Source of the DNA: Palsa-147 sp049279675
Lineage (GTDB): Bacteria; Acidobacteriota; Terriglobia; Acidiferrales; UBA7541
Direction: 5' to 3'
NCBI GenBank assembly: GCA_049279675.1
Contig: JBAPOP010000168.1
Coordinates: forward strand, 124,001 to 188,000
Length of the DNA stretch: 64,000 bases
How positions within the stretch are numbered: the first letter of the stretch is position 1; the number at the start of each line of letters is the position of its first letter. The notes under the pieces were generated by a model. The model ran no database searches. It was not told the DNA's origin and saw nothing but the letters and a program-made list of their open reading frames with translations. Both the position numbers and the translations under genes were made by a program. Of the stretch, positions 45,062 through 53,526 are shown piece after piece.

Positions 45062-46159
45062 ATGCACGACGACCCCAAGAATAATTCCACAGCCAACGAG
45101 TATTTGTGGGACGGGACCGGCAAACCGGATCCGGAAATCGAGCGCCTCGAAAATTTGCTAGTCCGCTTCCGCCACAGCGCGCCTGCGCCCGAAGCGTCGG
45201 CGATTCTAATTCGTTACGAACAACAACGCCGGAAGCGCGCTCTCTGGACTCGATGGATACCTCTCGCCGCCGCAGCAGCCATCCTCCTAGCCATTGGCGC
45301 CGGTCTATTGCTCCGCCATCCGAAGACTTCTCCAATCTCACTTCCGCAATCTGGCTGGAATGTCGCTTGGAAATCGGGCGCGCCTCAGGTGGGAGCTGAA
45401 AAAATCCGCAGCGGCGCAGCGGATGGCACGCTCGGCGTGGGTCAACTTCTCGTCACCGATTCTCGATCTCGTGCCAGCATTCAAGTTTCCGATCTCGGAG
45501 AAATTGATATCGAGCCGCAATCCCGCGTCCGTCTTCTCGAAACGGATTCCGGCCGGAAGCACATTTCTCTCGAGCGCGGCATGATTCACGCGACGATCTG
45601 GGCGCCGCCAGGCGAATTCGTCGTCGATACTCCTTCCGCAGTGGCAGTTGATCTCGGCTGCGCGTACACGCTCCAAACCGACGAATCCGGCTCCGGCATT
45701 CTTCGCACCTCGCTCGGTTGGGTTGGATTCAAGCGCAACGGCCACGAATCGTTCATTCCGGCCGGCGCCGCTTGCCCGACCGATGGCAAGGCCGGGCCCG
45801 GCACTCCGTATTTCGAAGATGCTCCGGAACCGTTCCGGCTCGCGCTCTACCAGCTCGATTTTGATTCGCTGCCGCCTGATCTGCGCGCCGCCGCTTTAGA
45901 CGTCGTGATAGAAGAAGCCCGCAAGCGCGACGCGCTTTCGCTCTGGCATCTTCTTTCGCGCGTGAGTGATTTCGAGCGGCCGCGCATCTACGATCGTCTC
46001 GCCGTGCTCGTTCCTCCACCCTCGGGCGTTACGCGCGAGTCCGCTCTGCGTCTCGATCCCAAGTCGCTCGATCTTTGGTGGAATGAATTCGGACTCGGTG
46101 ACATCGAAGTCTGGCGTCATTGGGAGCGCTCGTGGTCTCAGCCCGGCGCCACCAAGTAG
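45062..46159 (+). CDS. FecR-domain membrane protein (putative anti-sigma partner)
   Basis: 365 residues, with ribosome-binding site GAGGTGAAATGAA. A cytoplasmic N-terminus (about 1-58) precedes one transmembrane helix (IPLAAAAAILLAIGAGLLL). Then comes a FecR-like periplasmic domain: 'GVGQLLVTDSRSRASIQVSDLGEIDIEPQSRVRLLETDSGRKHISLERGMIHATIWAPPGEFVVDTPSAVAVDLGCAYTL' in outline, followed by a C-terminal all-helical part. In known systems FecR relays a surface signal to an ECF sigma factor; here no TonB receptor follows. The N-terminal zinc finger of classic anti-sigma factors is absent, so direct sigma binding is inference. Confidence 0.85.
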   Translation: MHDDPKNNSTANEYLWDGTGKPDPEIERLENLLVRFRHSAPAPEASAILIRYEQQRRKRALWTRWIPLAAAAAILLAIGAGLLLRHPKTSPISLPQSGWNVAWKSGAPQVGAEKIRSGAADGTLGVGQLLVTDSRSRASIQVSDLGEIDIEPQSRVRLLETDSGRKHISLERGMIHATIWAPPGEFVVDTPSAVAVDLGCAYTLQTDESGSGILRTSLGWVGFKRNGHESFIPAGAACPTDGKAGPGTPYFEDAPEPFRLALYQLDFDSLPPDLRAAALDVVIEEARKRDALSLWHLLSRVSDFERPRIYDRLAVLVPPPSGVTRESALRLDPKSLDLWWNEFGLGDIEVWRHWERSWSQPGATK

Positions 46160-46234
46160 CCTGTTAACACTTCTCGCCTCCGTCGCGTCTTGGCTTGCGA
46201 GTGGTTAAGTCAAAACGAGGAGGTTCACAAGACC

Positions 46235-46930
46235 ATGCAACGCAATCCGTTTTTCGTTCGCTTCGCTGCTTTGACAATCGCTGCGCTCGGTCTTCTCGCA
46301 GTCCCCACGCAAGCTGGCCCACCGCTGATATGCCACACGATTGATATCGGCAACGCAAAGTCGCTGCCCTGGATCAGCCATGATTGGAGTCTCACCGGAA
46401 CAGAGAATTACGACACATCAAAACTAGCGCCGGATACCTTGGCGATTCTCAATGGAGACGCAACTGTTCTCGTTCAAATGGAAACGCTACGGCGCGCAAC
46501 TTTGTATGCGCGCACGAACCCCCTCGCCGCAAAGGAATTGCTCGCGAAGCTCGTCGCTCGCGCGAACGACGCCGATTCTGCCGGGCACGGCGGCGGCCTC
46601 GCTCGCTTTGACGCAGGTTATCTTGCGGAAGCTTACGGCCAGTGGCTGGGGAAAGATCGAAACCCCGCCGCGGGTCTCGATGGCTACGCGTGGGTAAAGC
46701 AAGCGCTCTCAGTTCGCGGCAACGATCCACAGATGGAATTCGCCGCGGCTCTAATTACGCTCTCCGGCCCCGCGGCGGAACATCGCGCGTACGTCGAGAA
46801 GGCCCTTGCCGGCGCAAAATCCGATCCGCTGCTTGCCCGCAATCTCTCGAGCCACTTCATAGGTCCTCAAAGCCAGACGATCGCCGAACTTTTCAACCGC
46901 GACGTGCCGCCGACGAAGGCGCAGCGATGA
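46235..46930 (+). CDS. Exported protein of unknown function in the ECF/FecR operon
   Basis: 231 residues. The start at 46235 is preceded by AGGAGG (46218-46223) and opens a signal peptide (MQRNPFFVRFAALTIAALGL, cleavage near TQAG). The mature protein has 'PPLICHTIDIGNAKSLPWISHDW', then helical repeats resembling TPR-like hairpins ('METLRRATLYARTNPLAAKELLAKLVARAND', 'FDAGYLAEAYGQWLG'). No domain is recognised. It overlaps the next gene by ATGA (46927-46930), so the two products are probably made together. Confidence 0.75.
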   Translation: MQRNPFFVRFAALTIAALGLLAVPTQAGPPLICHTIDIGNAKSLPWISHDWSLTGTENYDTSKLAPDTLAILNGDATVLVQMETLRRATLYARTNPLAAKELLAKLVARANDADSAGHGGGLARFDAGYLAEAYGQWLGKDRNPAAGLDGYAWVKQALSVRGNDPQMEFAAALITLSGPAAEHRAYVEKALAGAKSDPLLARNLSSHFIGPQSQTIAELFNRDVPPTKAQR

Positions 46931-48177
46931 GTCTGTATGCAAATTTCTCGACGAGCCTGGCGAAACTGAATCGTCTGCCGCGAAATGTCAGACGCGTCTG
47001 CCTCCTCGCGCCGGCCTTCCTTGTCCTAGTTGTGATCGCGTCCGCCAATTCGCGCAATGCGCGCCCGCAGTCGGTTGATCCCGGCCTCACGGCGCACGAG
47101 TGGGGCACATTCACCTCAATCGCGGGCAATGATGGCGCGGGGGTCGAATGGACGCCGCTATCCGGCACAAAGGATCTGCCCGGATTCGTGGAACACCTCC
47201 GCGCACAAAATTTCAAGCTCGGCCTGCGTGGGACGGTGCGAATGGAAACCCCGGTGTTATATTTTTACTCGACTCACGACATTTCCGTGTCCGTCCACGT
47301 TTCGTTCTCCCACGGCTACATCACGGAGTGGTACCCGCACGCCAAGAGCATTGCTCCCGCGTCGGGCGCGAACTCCTCTGTCTTCGCTGGGAACGACCAG
47401 GACGGAACCATCACGTGGAATTCCGTCGCGCTCACTCCGGGATCAACCGATGAACTGCCGCGTGAAGATCGAGATAGCCCCTATTACGCCGCGCGGGAGA
47501 CGTCGAGCACGCCTTTATCCGTCAAAGCGTCTGCCGGCGATGAGCGCGAAAAATTTCTCTTCTATCGCGGCGTCTCGAGCTTTGCCGTTCCTGTTTCCGC
47601 GCGGCTCGTCTCTGAAAATCGCGTGCTCGTCCAAAATCTCAGCCAGCAGCCGATTCCCGCTGCCGTTTTGTTCGAACGCCGCGGCGACAAGATTGGCTAT
47701 CGTGTTCTGAGCCCTCTGCAAAACACCGCGATATTCGAATCGCCCGAACTTTCCGGCTCGGTCGAATCGCTCGGTGGCGATTTAGAAGCGATTCTCGTTT
47801 CGCAGGGTCTCTACGCGGACGAAGCTCACGCCATGCTCGAGACGTGGCGCGATTCCTGGTTCGAGGAAGGCAGCCGCCTTTTTTACATCGTGCCGAAGCC
47901 GTTCGTCGATTCGGTGCTGCCGCTTTCGATCGCTCCCGCGCCCGCGGATCCAGTACGCGTATTCGTCGGCCGCCTCGATCTCGTCACGCCCGCCACGGAA
48001 CAGAACGTTGCTCAAGCATTTGCCGCCAACGATCGCGAAACGCTGCAGAAATACAATCGCTTCCTCGAGCCAATTCTGAACATCATGATCGAAAGGGAAT
48101 TGGACCCGGCGCGCGCCGCGAAGCTGCAAGAATATCTGCAGTCCGTCTACGCTCGGATGTTCGCTCAGAACCGCTAA
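46927..48177 (+). CDS. Membrane-anchored/exported protein of the 'HEWGTFT' type, unknown function
   Basis: 416 residues from an ATG that overlaps the previous stop; the longer upstream reading lies inside the previous gene and is rejected. One hydrophobic segment (residues about 25-40, VCLLAPAFLVLVVIASA) acts as signal or anchor. The mature part opens 'GLTAHEWGTFTSIAGNDGAGVEWTPL' and has 'VRMETPVLYFYSTHDISVSVHVSFSHGYITEWYPHA', 'EKFLFYRGVSSFAVPV' and 'ILVSQGLYADEAHAMLETWRDSWFEEGSRLFYIVP'. I recall this 'HEWGTFT...METPVLYFY' pattern as a recurrent uncharacterised protein in acidobacteria and planctomycetes. No catalytic motif is obvious. Confidence 0.75.
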   Translation: MSLYANFSTSLAKLNRLPRNVRRVCLLAPAFLVLVVIASANSRNARPQSVDPGLTAHEWGTFTSIAGNDGAGVEWTPLSGTKDLPGFVEHLRAQNFKLGLRGTVRMETPVLYFYSTHDISVSVHVSFSHGYITEWYPHAKSIAPASGANSSVFAGNDQDGTITWNSVALTPGSTDELPREDRDSPYYAARETSSTPLSVKASAGDEREKFLFYRGVSSFAVPVSARLVSENRVLVQNLSQQPIPAAVLFERRGDKIGYRVLSPLQNTAIFESPELSGSVESLGGDLEAILVSQGLYADEAHAMLETWRDSWFEEGSRLFYIVPKPFVDSVLPLSIAPAPADPVRVFVGRLDLVTPATEQNVAQAFAANDRETLQKYNRFLEPILNIMIERELDPARAAKLQEYLQSVYARMFAQNR

Positions 48178-48310
48178 AATTTGGCCCACGCTTCGCAAAC
48201 GCCGCTCTCAATTCGAGCGTTGACTGAATTCATGCCCTAAGCCTAAGATTCCGGCCGACTCGCGAGAACAATTCGCGCCATCTTGTTATTTTCACCGGCG
48301 TCCCGACTCA

Positions 48311-50413
48311 ATGATGAAAACCCAGGTCCCGCATCCCGGTTTCACGAAATGGCTTCTGGCCATTGTCGCCGTGCTCTGGTTCATGTCGGCGGGCGCCAAA
48401 CCTCCAGCCCGTGAAATTCAGGCGAGTGACTCGAAGCCTCTCTACTCCGGTATCCGCATCGAGAAAACCTGGATTCCGATGCCCGACGGTGTAAAGCTCG
48501 CGGTGACTCTCTATCTTCCGGAGGGCGCAAAGCCCGCCGAGAAATTTCCCGCGATTCTCGAATACATTCCGTACCGCAAAGATGATTGGCAGGAGTCTTG
48601 GGATTACGAGCTTCATTCCTACTATGTACTGCGCGGATACGTCAGCGCTCGCGTCGATATCCGCGGCACTGGGACGAGTGAAGGCGCTCCGCCCGATCGT
48701 GAATACTCGCGCGTTGAACAAAGCGACTGCACGGAAACGATCGCGTGGCTCGCGCGCCAGTCTTGGTCGAACGGAAACGTCGGAATGACCGGCATCTCTT
48801 GGGGCGGTTTCAATGCGCTGCAAATGGCTTCGCGCCGCCCACCCGCGCTGAAGGCCATCATCGCCGTAGCCGCCACTGAGAATCTCTTCCACGACGACAT
48901 TCACTACATTGACGGCATCATGCACGCCGACGAATACGAACTCGGCATGGATCAGGAACTTCAGATGACCGAGCCGCCGAATTTTCCGACGGACGAAAAG
49001 CATGTCGCGCCGCGCTTCGATTCCGATCCGTGGTTCTTGCTTTATCTTCGCCATCAGCGCAATGGCGCATTCTGGCTCGAGCCTTTTCAACAGCCGGTCT
49101 ACGATTCAATTCAAATTCCCATCTATCTCATCGGCGGTTTTTACGACGGCTATCGCGACAATCTTCCTCGCATGATGATGCACTTGAAATCGCCGGTGAA
49201 AGCGCTCCTCGGCCCCTGGAACCACACGTATCCGAATGATGCCGAGCCAGGCCCGGAATTCGAATGGCGCGAATCCGCCGTGCGCTGGTGGGATCGCTGG
49301 CTGAAGGGCGTGAACAACGGAATTGAAAAAGAACCGAGCCTTACGGTCTACATGCGCCACTGGTATCGGCCCGATCCAAGCGCGCGCGAGATTCCCGGCG
49401 AATGGCGAACCGAAAATTCCTGGCCGCCCGCCGGAATGAACGAGCAGACGATGTTTCTCGCCGCGAATCACGCGCTCAGTTCCACTGCGCCCGCGGTCTC
49501 CGCAGATCAATTGAAATACGCTCCGACCGCTGGCGTGGACGCGGGCTTCTGGTGGGGCGAATTGACGAACGATCAGCGCCCGTCAGACGCCTACAGCCTC
49601 GTCTACGATTCGCCGCCGCTCGACCAGGACACCGCGATACTCGGCTTTCCGCACGTCTCGCTAAACGCTTCAGCGACCGCACCGCTTGCGGATTGGATGG
49701 CGCGGCTATCTGACGTCGCGCCCGATGGCACCACGACGCTCATCACCGGCGCAGCATTGAACGGCGCGCAGCGAGAGTCGGACAGCGATCCAAAAGATTT
49801 GCAACCGGGCAAGATCTACCCGCTGCAGATCGAGATGCACGTGACCTCCTGGGTTTTTCCGCGCGGCCATCGCATCCGCGTCGCAATTTCGAATGCATTG
49901 TGGCCGATGCTTTGGCCGACGCCGTTTCCGATGACGACAACGCTCGCGCTCGGCGGCGACAGCGCTTCGCGTCTCGTCTTGCCAGTCGTGCCGCTACACG
50001 GCACCTCACCAGCGCCGTTTCCGCCGCCAGCAAAGGATCCGTCGCTCCCGGGATTCACCCATGGCGGCGGCACGTTTCCCGGCGTTTTCGAGCTCGTCCG
50101 TGACGAGAACGGGCACACATCGCGCGTCAACTGGCATAGCGATACCTTCGCCGGATTTCCGTGGGGCAAAGAGGATTATCACGAAGAACTTTCTTACGCG
50201 GCGGCCGACGACACTCCCGCCGTTAGCTCGGTTCGCGGCGAAGCGGAAACAAAAATCGAATTGAAAGGCCGCGTTGTGCTTTTCAAATCAGTTCTCGAGC
50301 TTCATAGCGACGCAAAAAATTTCTACTACCATTACAAACGCGATCTAGTCGAAAACGGCAAGACGATTCGCACGAAAACCTGGGCGGAAACGATCCCACG
50401 CGATCATCAATAA
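48311..50413 (+). CDS. CocE/NonD family alpha/beta hydrolase (S15 peptidase-like), exported
   Basis: 700 residues with a signal peptide (FTKWLLAIVAVLWFMSAGAK). The N-terminal hydrolase domain has 'MPDGVKLAVTLYLPEG', 'RGYVSARVDIRGTGTSEG' and the nucleophile Ser163 in 'GMTGISWGGFNAL'; 'LIGGFYDGYRDNLPRMM' and 'ALLGPWNHTYPND' contribute the acid and histidine. The C-terminal jelly-roll runs from about 380 ('FLAANHALSS', 'DVAPDGTTTLITGAALNG', 'SWVFPRGHRIRVAISNALWPMLWPTPFP'). The family includes X-Pro dipeptidyl peptidases, cocaine esterase and glutaryl-acylases, so amidase or esterase is likely. The substrate is unknown. No ribosome-binding site is evident. Confidence 0.9.
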   Translation: MMKTQVPHPGFTKWLLAIVAVLWFMSAGAKPPAREIQASDSKPLYSGIRIEKTWIPMPDGVKLAVTLYLPEGAKPAEKFPAILEYIPYRKDDWQESWDYELHSYYVLRGYVSARVDIRGTGTSEGAPPDREYSRVEQSDCTETIAWLARQSWSNGNVGMTGISWGGFNALQMASRRPPALKAIIAVAATENLFHDDIHYIDGIMHADEYELGMDQELQMTEPPNFPTDEKHVAPRFDSDPWFLLYLRHQRNGAFWLEPFQQPVYDSIQIPIYLIGGFYDGYRDNLPRMMMHLKSPVKALLGPWNHTYPNDAEPGPEFEWRESAVRWWDRWLKGVNNGIEKEPSLTVYMRHWYRPDPSAREIPGEWRTENSWPPAGMNEQTMFLAANHALSSTAPAVSADQLKYAPTAGVDAGFWWGELTNDQRPSDAYSLVYDSPPLDQDTAILGFPHVSLNASATAPLADWMARLSDVAPDGTTTLITGAALNGAQRESDSDPKDLQPGKIYPLQIEMHVTSWVFPRGHRIRVAISNALWPMLWPTPFPMTTTLALGGDSASRLVLPVVPLHGTSPAPFPPPAKDPSLPGFTHGGGTFPGVFELVRDENGHTSRVNWHSDTFAGFPWGKEDYHEELSYAAADDTPAVSSVRGEAETKIELKGRVVLFKSVLELHSDAKNFYYHYKRDLVENGKTIRTKTWAETIPRDHQ

Positions 50414-50582
50414 CCGCCGATCATCGATTCCTCGGCTCAGAATCCAGTTTTGGCCTCGAATGAAGTCGAGACTAGGTAGACAAACGCTACGAACTTAGCG
50501 CAGACTTTTTCCGGTGTATCGCGCACGTGAGCGCTAGGATAAATATCGCAATTTCGAGAGCTGGCTCTCACAAAATGTCACG

Positions 50583-51458
50583 GTGACGATGATGCCGCCC
50601 CGTCCAAAAAACAGCGCGATTCTTCTGATCAGTTGCCCGGACCAGAAGGGCCTAAACGCTGCAATTGCAGACTTTATCTTTCGCAACGGCGGCAACATCC
50701 TTCACGCCGACGAGCACCAGGATGAAGATCTCGGCCTGTTTCTCATGCGCGTCGAGTGGGATCTCGCCGGCTTCGCCCTCGACATGCGGGAGTTCCATCG
50801 CCACTTCGCGCCCATCGCCACAAAATTCGGAATGGATTGGCGCGTCGCTCTATCAGCCTATCGTCCTAGCATGGCGCTTTTCGTTTCGAGATTCGATCAC
50901 TGCCTCGCCGATTTGCTTTACCGGCACCGCAGCGGCGAACTCGCTTGCGACATTCCTTTCATCATCAGCAATCATCCCGACGTGCAGGCTCTTGCCGATT
51001 TTTATCGCGTGCCGCTTCACGTCGTCCCCGTTACGAAGGAAAATAAATCTCAGGCGGAGGCCGCGGAGCTCGCGCTTCTCTCACCGCAAAATATCGATCT
51101 GATCGTCCTCGCGCGTTACATGCAAGTGCTCTCGCCCGATTTCATCCGGCATTTTCCGCACCGCATCATCAATATTCACCATTCGTTTCTACCCGCTTTC
51201 GTCGGCGGAAAGCCGCACCACCAGGCGTATCAGCGCGGAGTGAAGCTCATCGGCGCCACCGGCCACTACGTCACGGAAGTTCTCGACGATGGTCCGATCA
51301 TCGAGCAGGACGTTGTGCGCATCTCCCATCGCGATACACTCGACGATTTAATTCAAAAGGGAAGGGATCTCGAAAAGGTCGTACTCTCTCGCGCGGTCCG
51401 CTGGCACATCGAGAATCGAATTCTTCTCTACGGCAACAAGACGGTCATTTTCGACTGA
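50583..51458 (+). CDS. purU: Formyltetrahydrofolate deformylase
   Basis: 291 residues (GTG 50583; an ATG follows at 50589). The N-terminal ACT domain ('ILLISCPDQKGLNAAIADFIFRNGGNILHADEHQDEDLGLFLMRVEW') is followed by the formyltransferase fold: 'IPFIISNHPDVQALADFYRVPLHVVP', 'DLIVLARYMQVLSPDFI', 'IINIHHSFLPAFVGGKPHHQAYQRGVKLIGATGHYVTEVLDDGPII'. The Asn-His-Asp catalytic set is visible. PurU releases formate and THF from 10-formyl-THF. In bacteria that strip methyl groups from betaine and sarcosine, purU often sits with those genes; the Rieske, oxidoreductase and methyltransferase genes nearby fit this. An 11-base palindrome GTCAC-G-GTGAC (50577-50587) overlaps the start. Confidence 0.95.
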   Translation: MTMMPPRPKNSAILLISCPDQKGLNAAIADFIFRNGGNILHADEHQDEDLGLFLMRVEWDLAGFALDMREFHRHFAPIATKFGMDWRVALSAYRPSMALFVSRFDHCLADLLYRHRSGELACDIPFIISNHPDVQALADFYRVPLHVVPVTKENKSQAEAAELALLSPQNIDLIVLARYMQVLSPDFIRHFPHRIINIHHSFLPAFVGGKPHHQAYQRGVKLIGATGHYVTEVLDDGPIIEQDVVRISHRDTLDDLIQKGRDLEKVVLSRAVRWHIENRILLYGNKTVIFD

Positions 51459-51510
51459 TCGAACGCGGTCATCCGGCGGATCCGACCAGCGCGGGATAGG
51501 CAATCCGTAG

Positions 51511-51531
51511 GGGCGGGTCTCAGACCCGCCC
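51511..51531. repeat. Perfect GC-rich palindrome between convergent genes
   Basis: GGGCGGGTCT (51511-51520), C, AGACCCGCCC (51522-51531): a perfect 10-base inverted repeat in the gap between convergent purU and the Rieske oxygenase gene. It is followed by GGCCTTTCATC on the plus strand, a poor T-tract. It could act as a weak bidirectional terminator or be a dispersed palindromic element. Confidence 0.55.
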
Positions 51532-51568
51532 GGCCTTTCATCGCTTCTATTTAATCTCCACTTCGAAT

Positions 51569-52693
51569 CTAATGTCCCGCCGTCGCCGCGCGTATGTCTT
51601 TCAAATCAGCCGCCAGCAATCGATGAAACAGATGCTCGCCCGTCTCGCGCCGCACCGATAGCCGTCCCGCTAAATACGCCTGCGAATTCAATCCGCGCTG
51701 CACGGCTTCGCACAGAGAAATATCTTCTTCCTGCACGCGATGGCTCACGGAAATGCTCTGCCGGTTGTAATCGTTCGCGTCGCCGCCCGTCTTCTCAAAA
51801 TAAAAATCAAAAATCACAAGGCAGCGATCCTGCTTCAGCGGCAGGACAAGATTCGTATCCAAATATCCTTCATACCAATTCAGCATGAAGTTCGGATAAA
51901 GCCAGAAATAATGACCCATGTCGCCGGTGCGCGTAGCGGCTACGTCGGCATCTTCCTTCGATTGTTTCAGTGGCGTGGATTGCACGCAGAAGCGATCTTC
52001 ATTTTCGATCGTGTACTTCGTGATATCGATGCCGCTGTTTAATCCTTTATGCGCGTGCGGCACGTGATAGCCGCCATCGAGAAAATTATCCACGTAAACT
52101 TTCCAATTGCAGTTCAGCTCGTAGCTTCTGCGCTCGACGAATTGCAGCGTCCCAAGCTTTAGCGGTTTCACGCGCGCGACGAGCCCGCCGAGAAATTCTT
52201 CCAGCGGCTCCGCTTTCGGATCGAGGTTGATGAAAACAAGATTTTCCCACGTCGCGACGCGAATCGGCACAAGCCCATTCTGTGAGCGGTCGAAGTGGCA
52301 GACACCCTCGAACTCCGTCATGCCCTTCAGCGCGCCGTCGAGCCCGTAAGTCCAGCCGTGATAAGGACAGCGCAAATGCTCGGCGTGCCCCTGCGGTTCG
52401 GTGACCACCGCTGCGGCGTGGTGGCGGCAAACATTGAAGAATGCCCGGAGAACACTATCTTTGCCGCGAACCACGACGATCGGCTCCCCGGCAATCTCGG
52501 CAGTGAAAAATTGTCCCGGCTCGACCACTTGATGCGCCCGGCCGATCGCCTGCCACGTCTTGCTGAAGACACGCCGCCTCTCCAAATCCGCAATCCGCGA
52601 ATCAAAATACCACGGCGCCGGAATCGTATACGCTTCGGCGAGCGGCGCCTTATCGTCGTAAAGCGCGAGAATCTCCTGAACCGTCTGTTCCAT
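51569..52693 (-). CDS. Rieske non-heme iron oxygenase alpha subunit, choline-monooxygenase-like
   Basis: 374 residues from ATG 52693, which has AAGGGAAGC upstream; longer starts at 52726 and 52768 are possible. Rieske cluster C89-x-H91-x17-C109-x2-H112 ('NVCRHHAAAV', 'LRCPYHGWTYGLDG'). The mononuclear iron site is in 'CNWKVYVDNFLDGGYHVPHAHKGL'. Wording such as 'YFWLYPNFMLNWYEGYLDTNLVLPL' resembles plant choline monooxygenase and bacterial betaine or quaternary-amine demethylases. It would oxidise or demethylate a quaternary or methylated amine using electrons from a separate reductase; no reductase gene is nearby. It is transcribed after the TetR gene on the same strand. Confidence 0.88.
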   Translation of the reverse strand: MEQTVQEILALYDDKAPLAEAYTIPAPWYFDSRIADLERRRVFSKTWQAIGRAHQVVEPGQFFTAEIAGEPIVVVRGKDSVLRAFFNVCRHHAAAVVTEPQGHAEHLRCPYHGWTYGLDGALKGMTEFEGVCHFDRSQNGLVPIRVATWENLVFINLDPKAEPLEEFLGGLVARVKPLKLGTLQFVERRSYELNCNWKVYVDNFLDGGYHVPHAHKGLNSGIDITKYTIENEDRFCVQSTPLKQSKEDADVAATRTGDMGHYFWLYPNFMLNWYEGYLDTNLVLPLKQDRCLVIFDFYFEKTGGDANDYNRQSISVSHRVQEEDISLCEAVQRGLNSQAYLAGRLSVRRETGEHLFHRLLAADLKDIRAATAGH

Positions 52694-52745
52694 GAAAGCT
52701 TCCCTTTCGATGTCTTTCAATTCCATCGTGAGCTCGTAGCGCGTT

Positions 52746-53426
52746 TTAGCGCGCGCCGATGGCTCCACGAAGAATCGTCAGGAATTGCTGAATGCGAATT
52801 TTGTTTTTCTCCGGATCGCCCGGATGCGGAAAAAGTCCTGGGTCCAATTCTTCCGTGAGCAGTGCATCCTGGAAACGCTCCATCGTCCATTCCAAAATCG
52901 ACGCAATCATCGGCGAGTCAACGTCTGAGCGGACTTCGCCGCGCCCGATGGCGTACCGGACGACCGCCGCGCTGCCGTAAGGATCGTCGGCAATCAGAAA
53001 TCGGTTGATCTCGCGCTTCAATGAAAGCTCAACGCCGTAATTTCCGATCAGCACGACGCGGTAGGGAATCCAGTCTTCGTGCAACATGTGCTCGGTGCGA
53101 ACGAGCCAGTAGCGCAACACATCGAAAAATCCCTTGTCGCGAATGTTCGCGGGGCAATCGAGATACTTCGGCAGGGAATGCGCGGCCCTTTTATACGCCT
53201 CGAGAAACAATCCCGACTTGCTGCCGAAATACTGAAAGATCGAGCCCTTTGCCACACCGAGTTCAACGGCGAGATCCTCGATGCGCGCGTCGTGATAGCC
53301 GCGCTCGGCGAAATGGCGCATCGCCGCCTCGACGATTCGCAGGCGCTTGGCTTCGAGTTTTGGCCGCGGTTCCGGTGGTGCGAGAGGTGCGGGAGGGATA
53401 ATTGCACGTTGAGCCTTCGCTGGCAT
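52746..53426 (-). CDS. TetR-family transcriptional regulator
   Basis: 226 residues from ATG 53426 (MPAKAQRAIIPPAPLAPPEPRP, a Pro-rich lead). The DNA-binding domain is 'LEAKRLRIVEAAMRHFAERGYHDARIEDLAVELGVAKGSIFQYFGSKSGLFLEAYKRA'-like, with the helix-turn-helix at 'IEDLAVELGVAKGSIFQYF'. The C-terminal ligand domain is helical. It is divergent from the FAD oxidoreductase. The 100-base gap carries two TGAC-N5-GTCA inverted repeats, one covering the regulator's own ribosome-binding region, so autoregulation and control of both directions are likely. The ligand is probably a pathway amine (inference). Confidence 0.92.
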   Translation of the reverse strand: MPAKAQRAIIPPAPLAPPEPRPKLEAKRLRIVEAAMRHFAERGYHDARIEDLAVELGVAKGSIFQYFGSKSGLFLEAYKRAAHSLPKYLDCPANIRDKGFFDVLRYWLVRTEHMLHEDWIPYRVVLIGNYGVELSLKREINRFLIADDPYGSAAVVRYAIGRGEVRSDVDSPMIASILEWTMERFQDALLTEELDPGLFPHPGDPEKNKIRIQQFLTILRGAIGAR

Positions 53427-53429
53427 AGG

Positions 53430-53442
53430 TGACCCCAAGTCA
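53430..53442. promoter_or_regulatory. TGAC-N5-GTCA inverted repeat, candidate TetR operator 1
   Basis: TGAC (53430-53433), CCCAA, GTCA (53439-53442). It lies four bases upstream of the TetR ATG, covering its ribosome-binding region. It has the same arms and spacer length as the second site 78 bases away. Confidence 0.55.
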
Positions 53443-53507
53443 GAAACTTTGAAACGGCCTTCGAGGCGCACTGTAATATCATAACCGCGCATACGCAAGA
53501 CATTTTA

Positions 53508-53520
53508 TGACTAAGGGTCA
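53508..53520. promoter_or_regulatory. TGAC-N5-GTCA inverted repeat, candidate TetR operator 2
   Basis: TGAC (53508-53511), TAAGG, GTCA (53517-53520), extended by one pair to ATGAC/GTCAT. It lies seven bases upstream of the TTG start of the FAD oxidoreductase gene and contains its AAGGG ribosome-binding-like sequence. Confidence 0.55.
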
Positions 53521-53526
53521 TCGCTC

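Noticed and set aside
46642..46926. Upstream extension of the 416-residue HEWGTFT protein
   Set aside because: Lies wholly inside the preceding gene in another frame. The ATG at 46927 overlaps that gene's stop and precedes the membrane segment.
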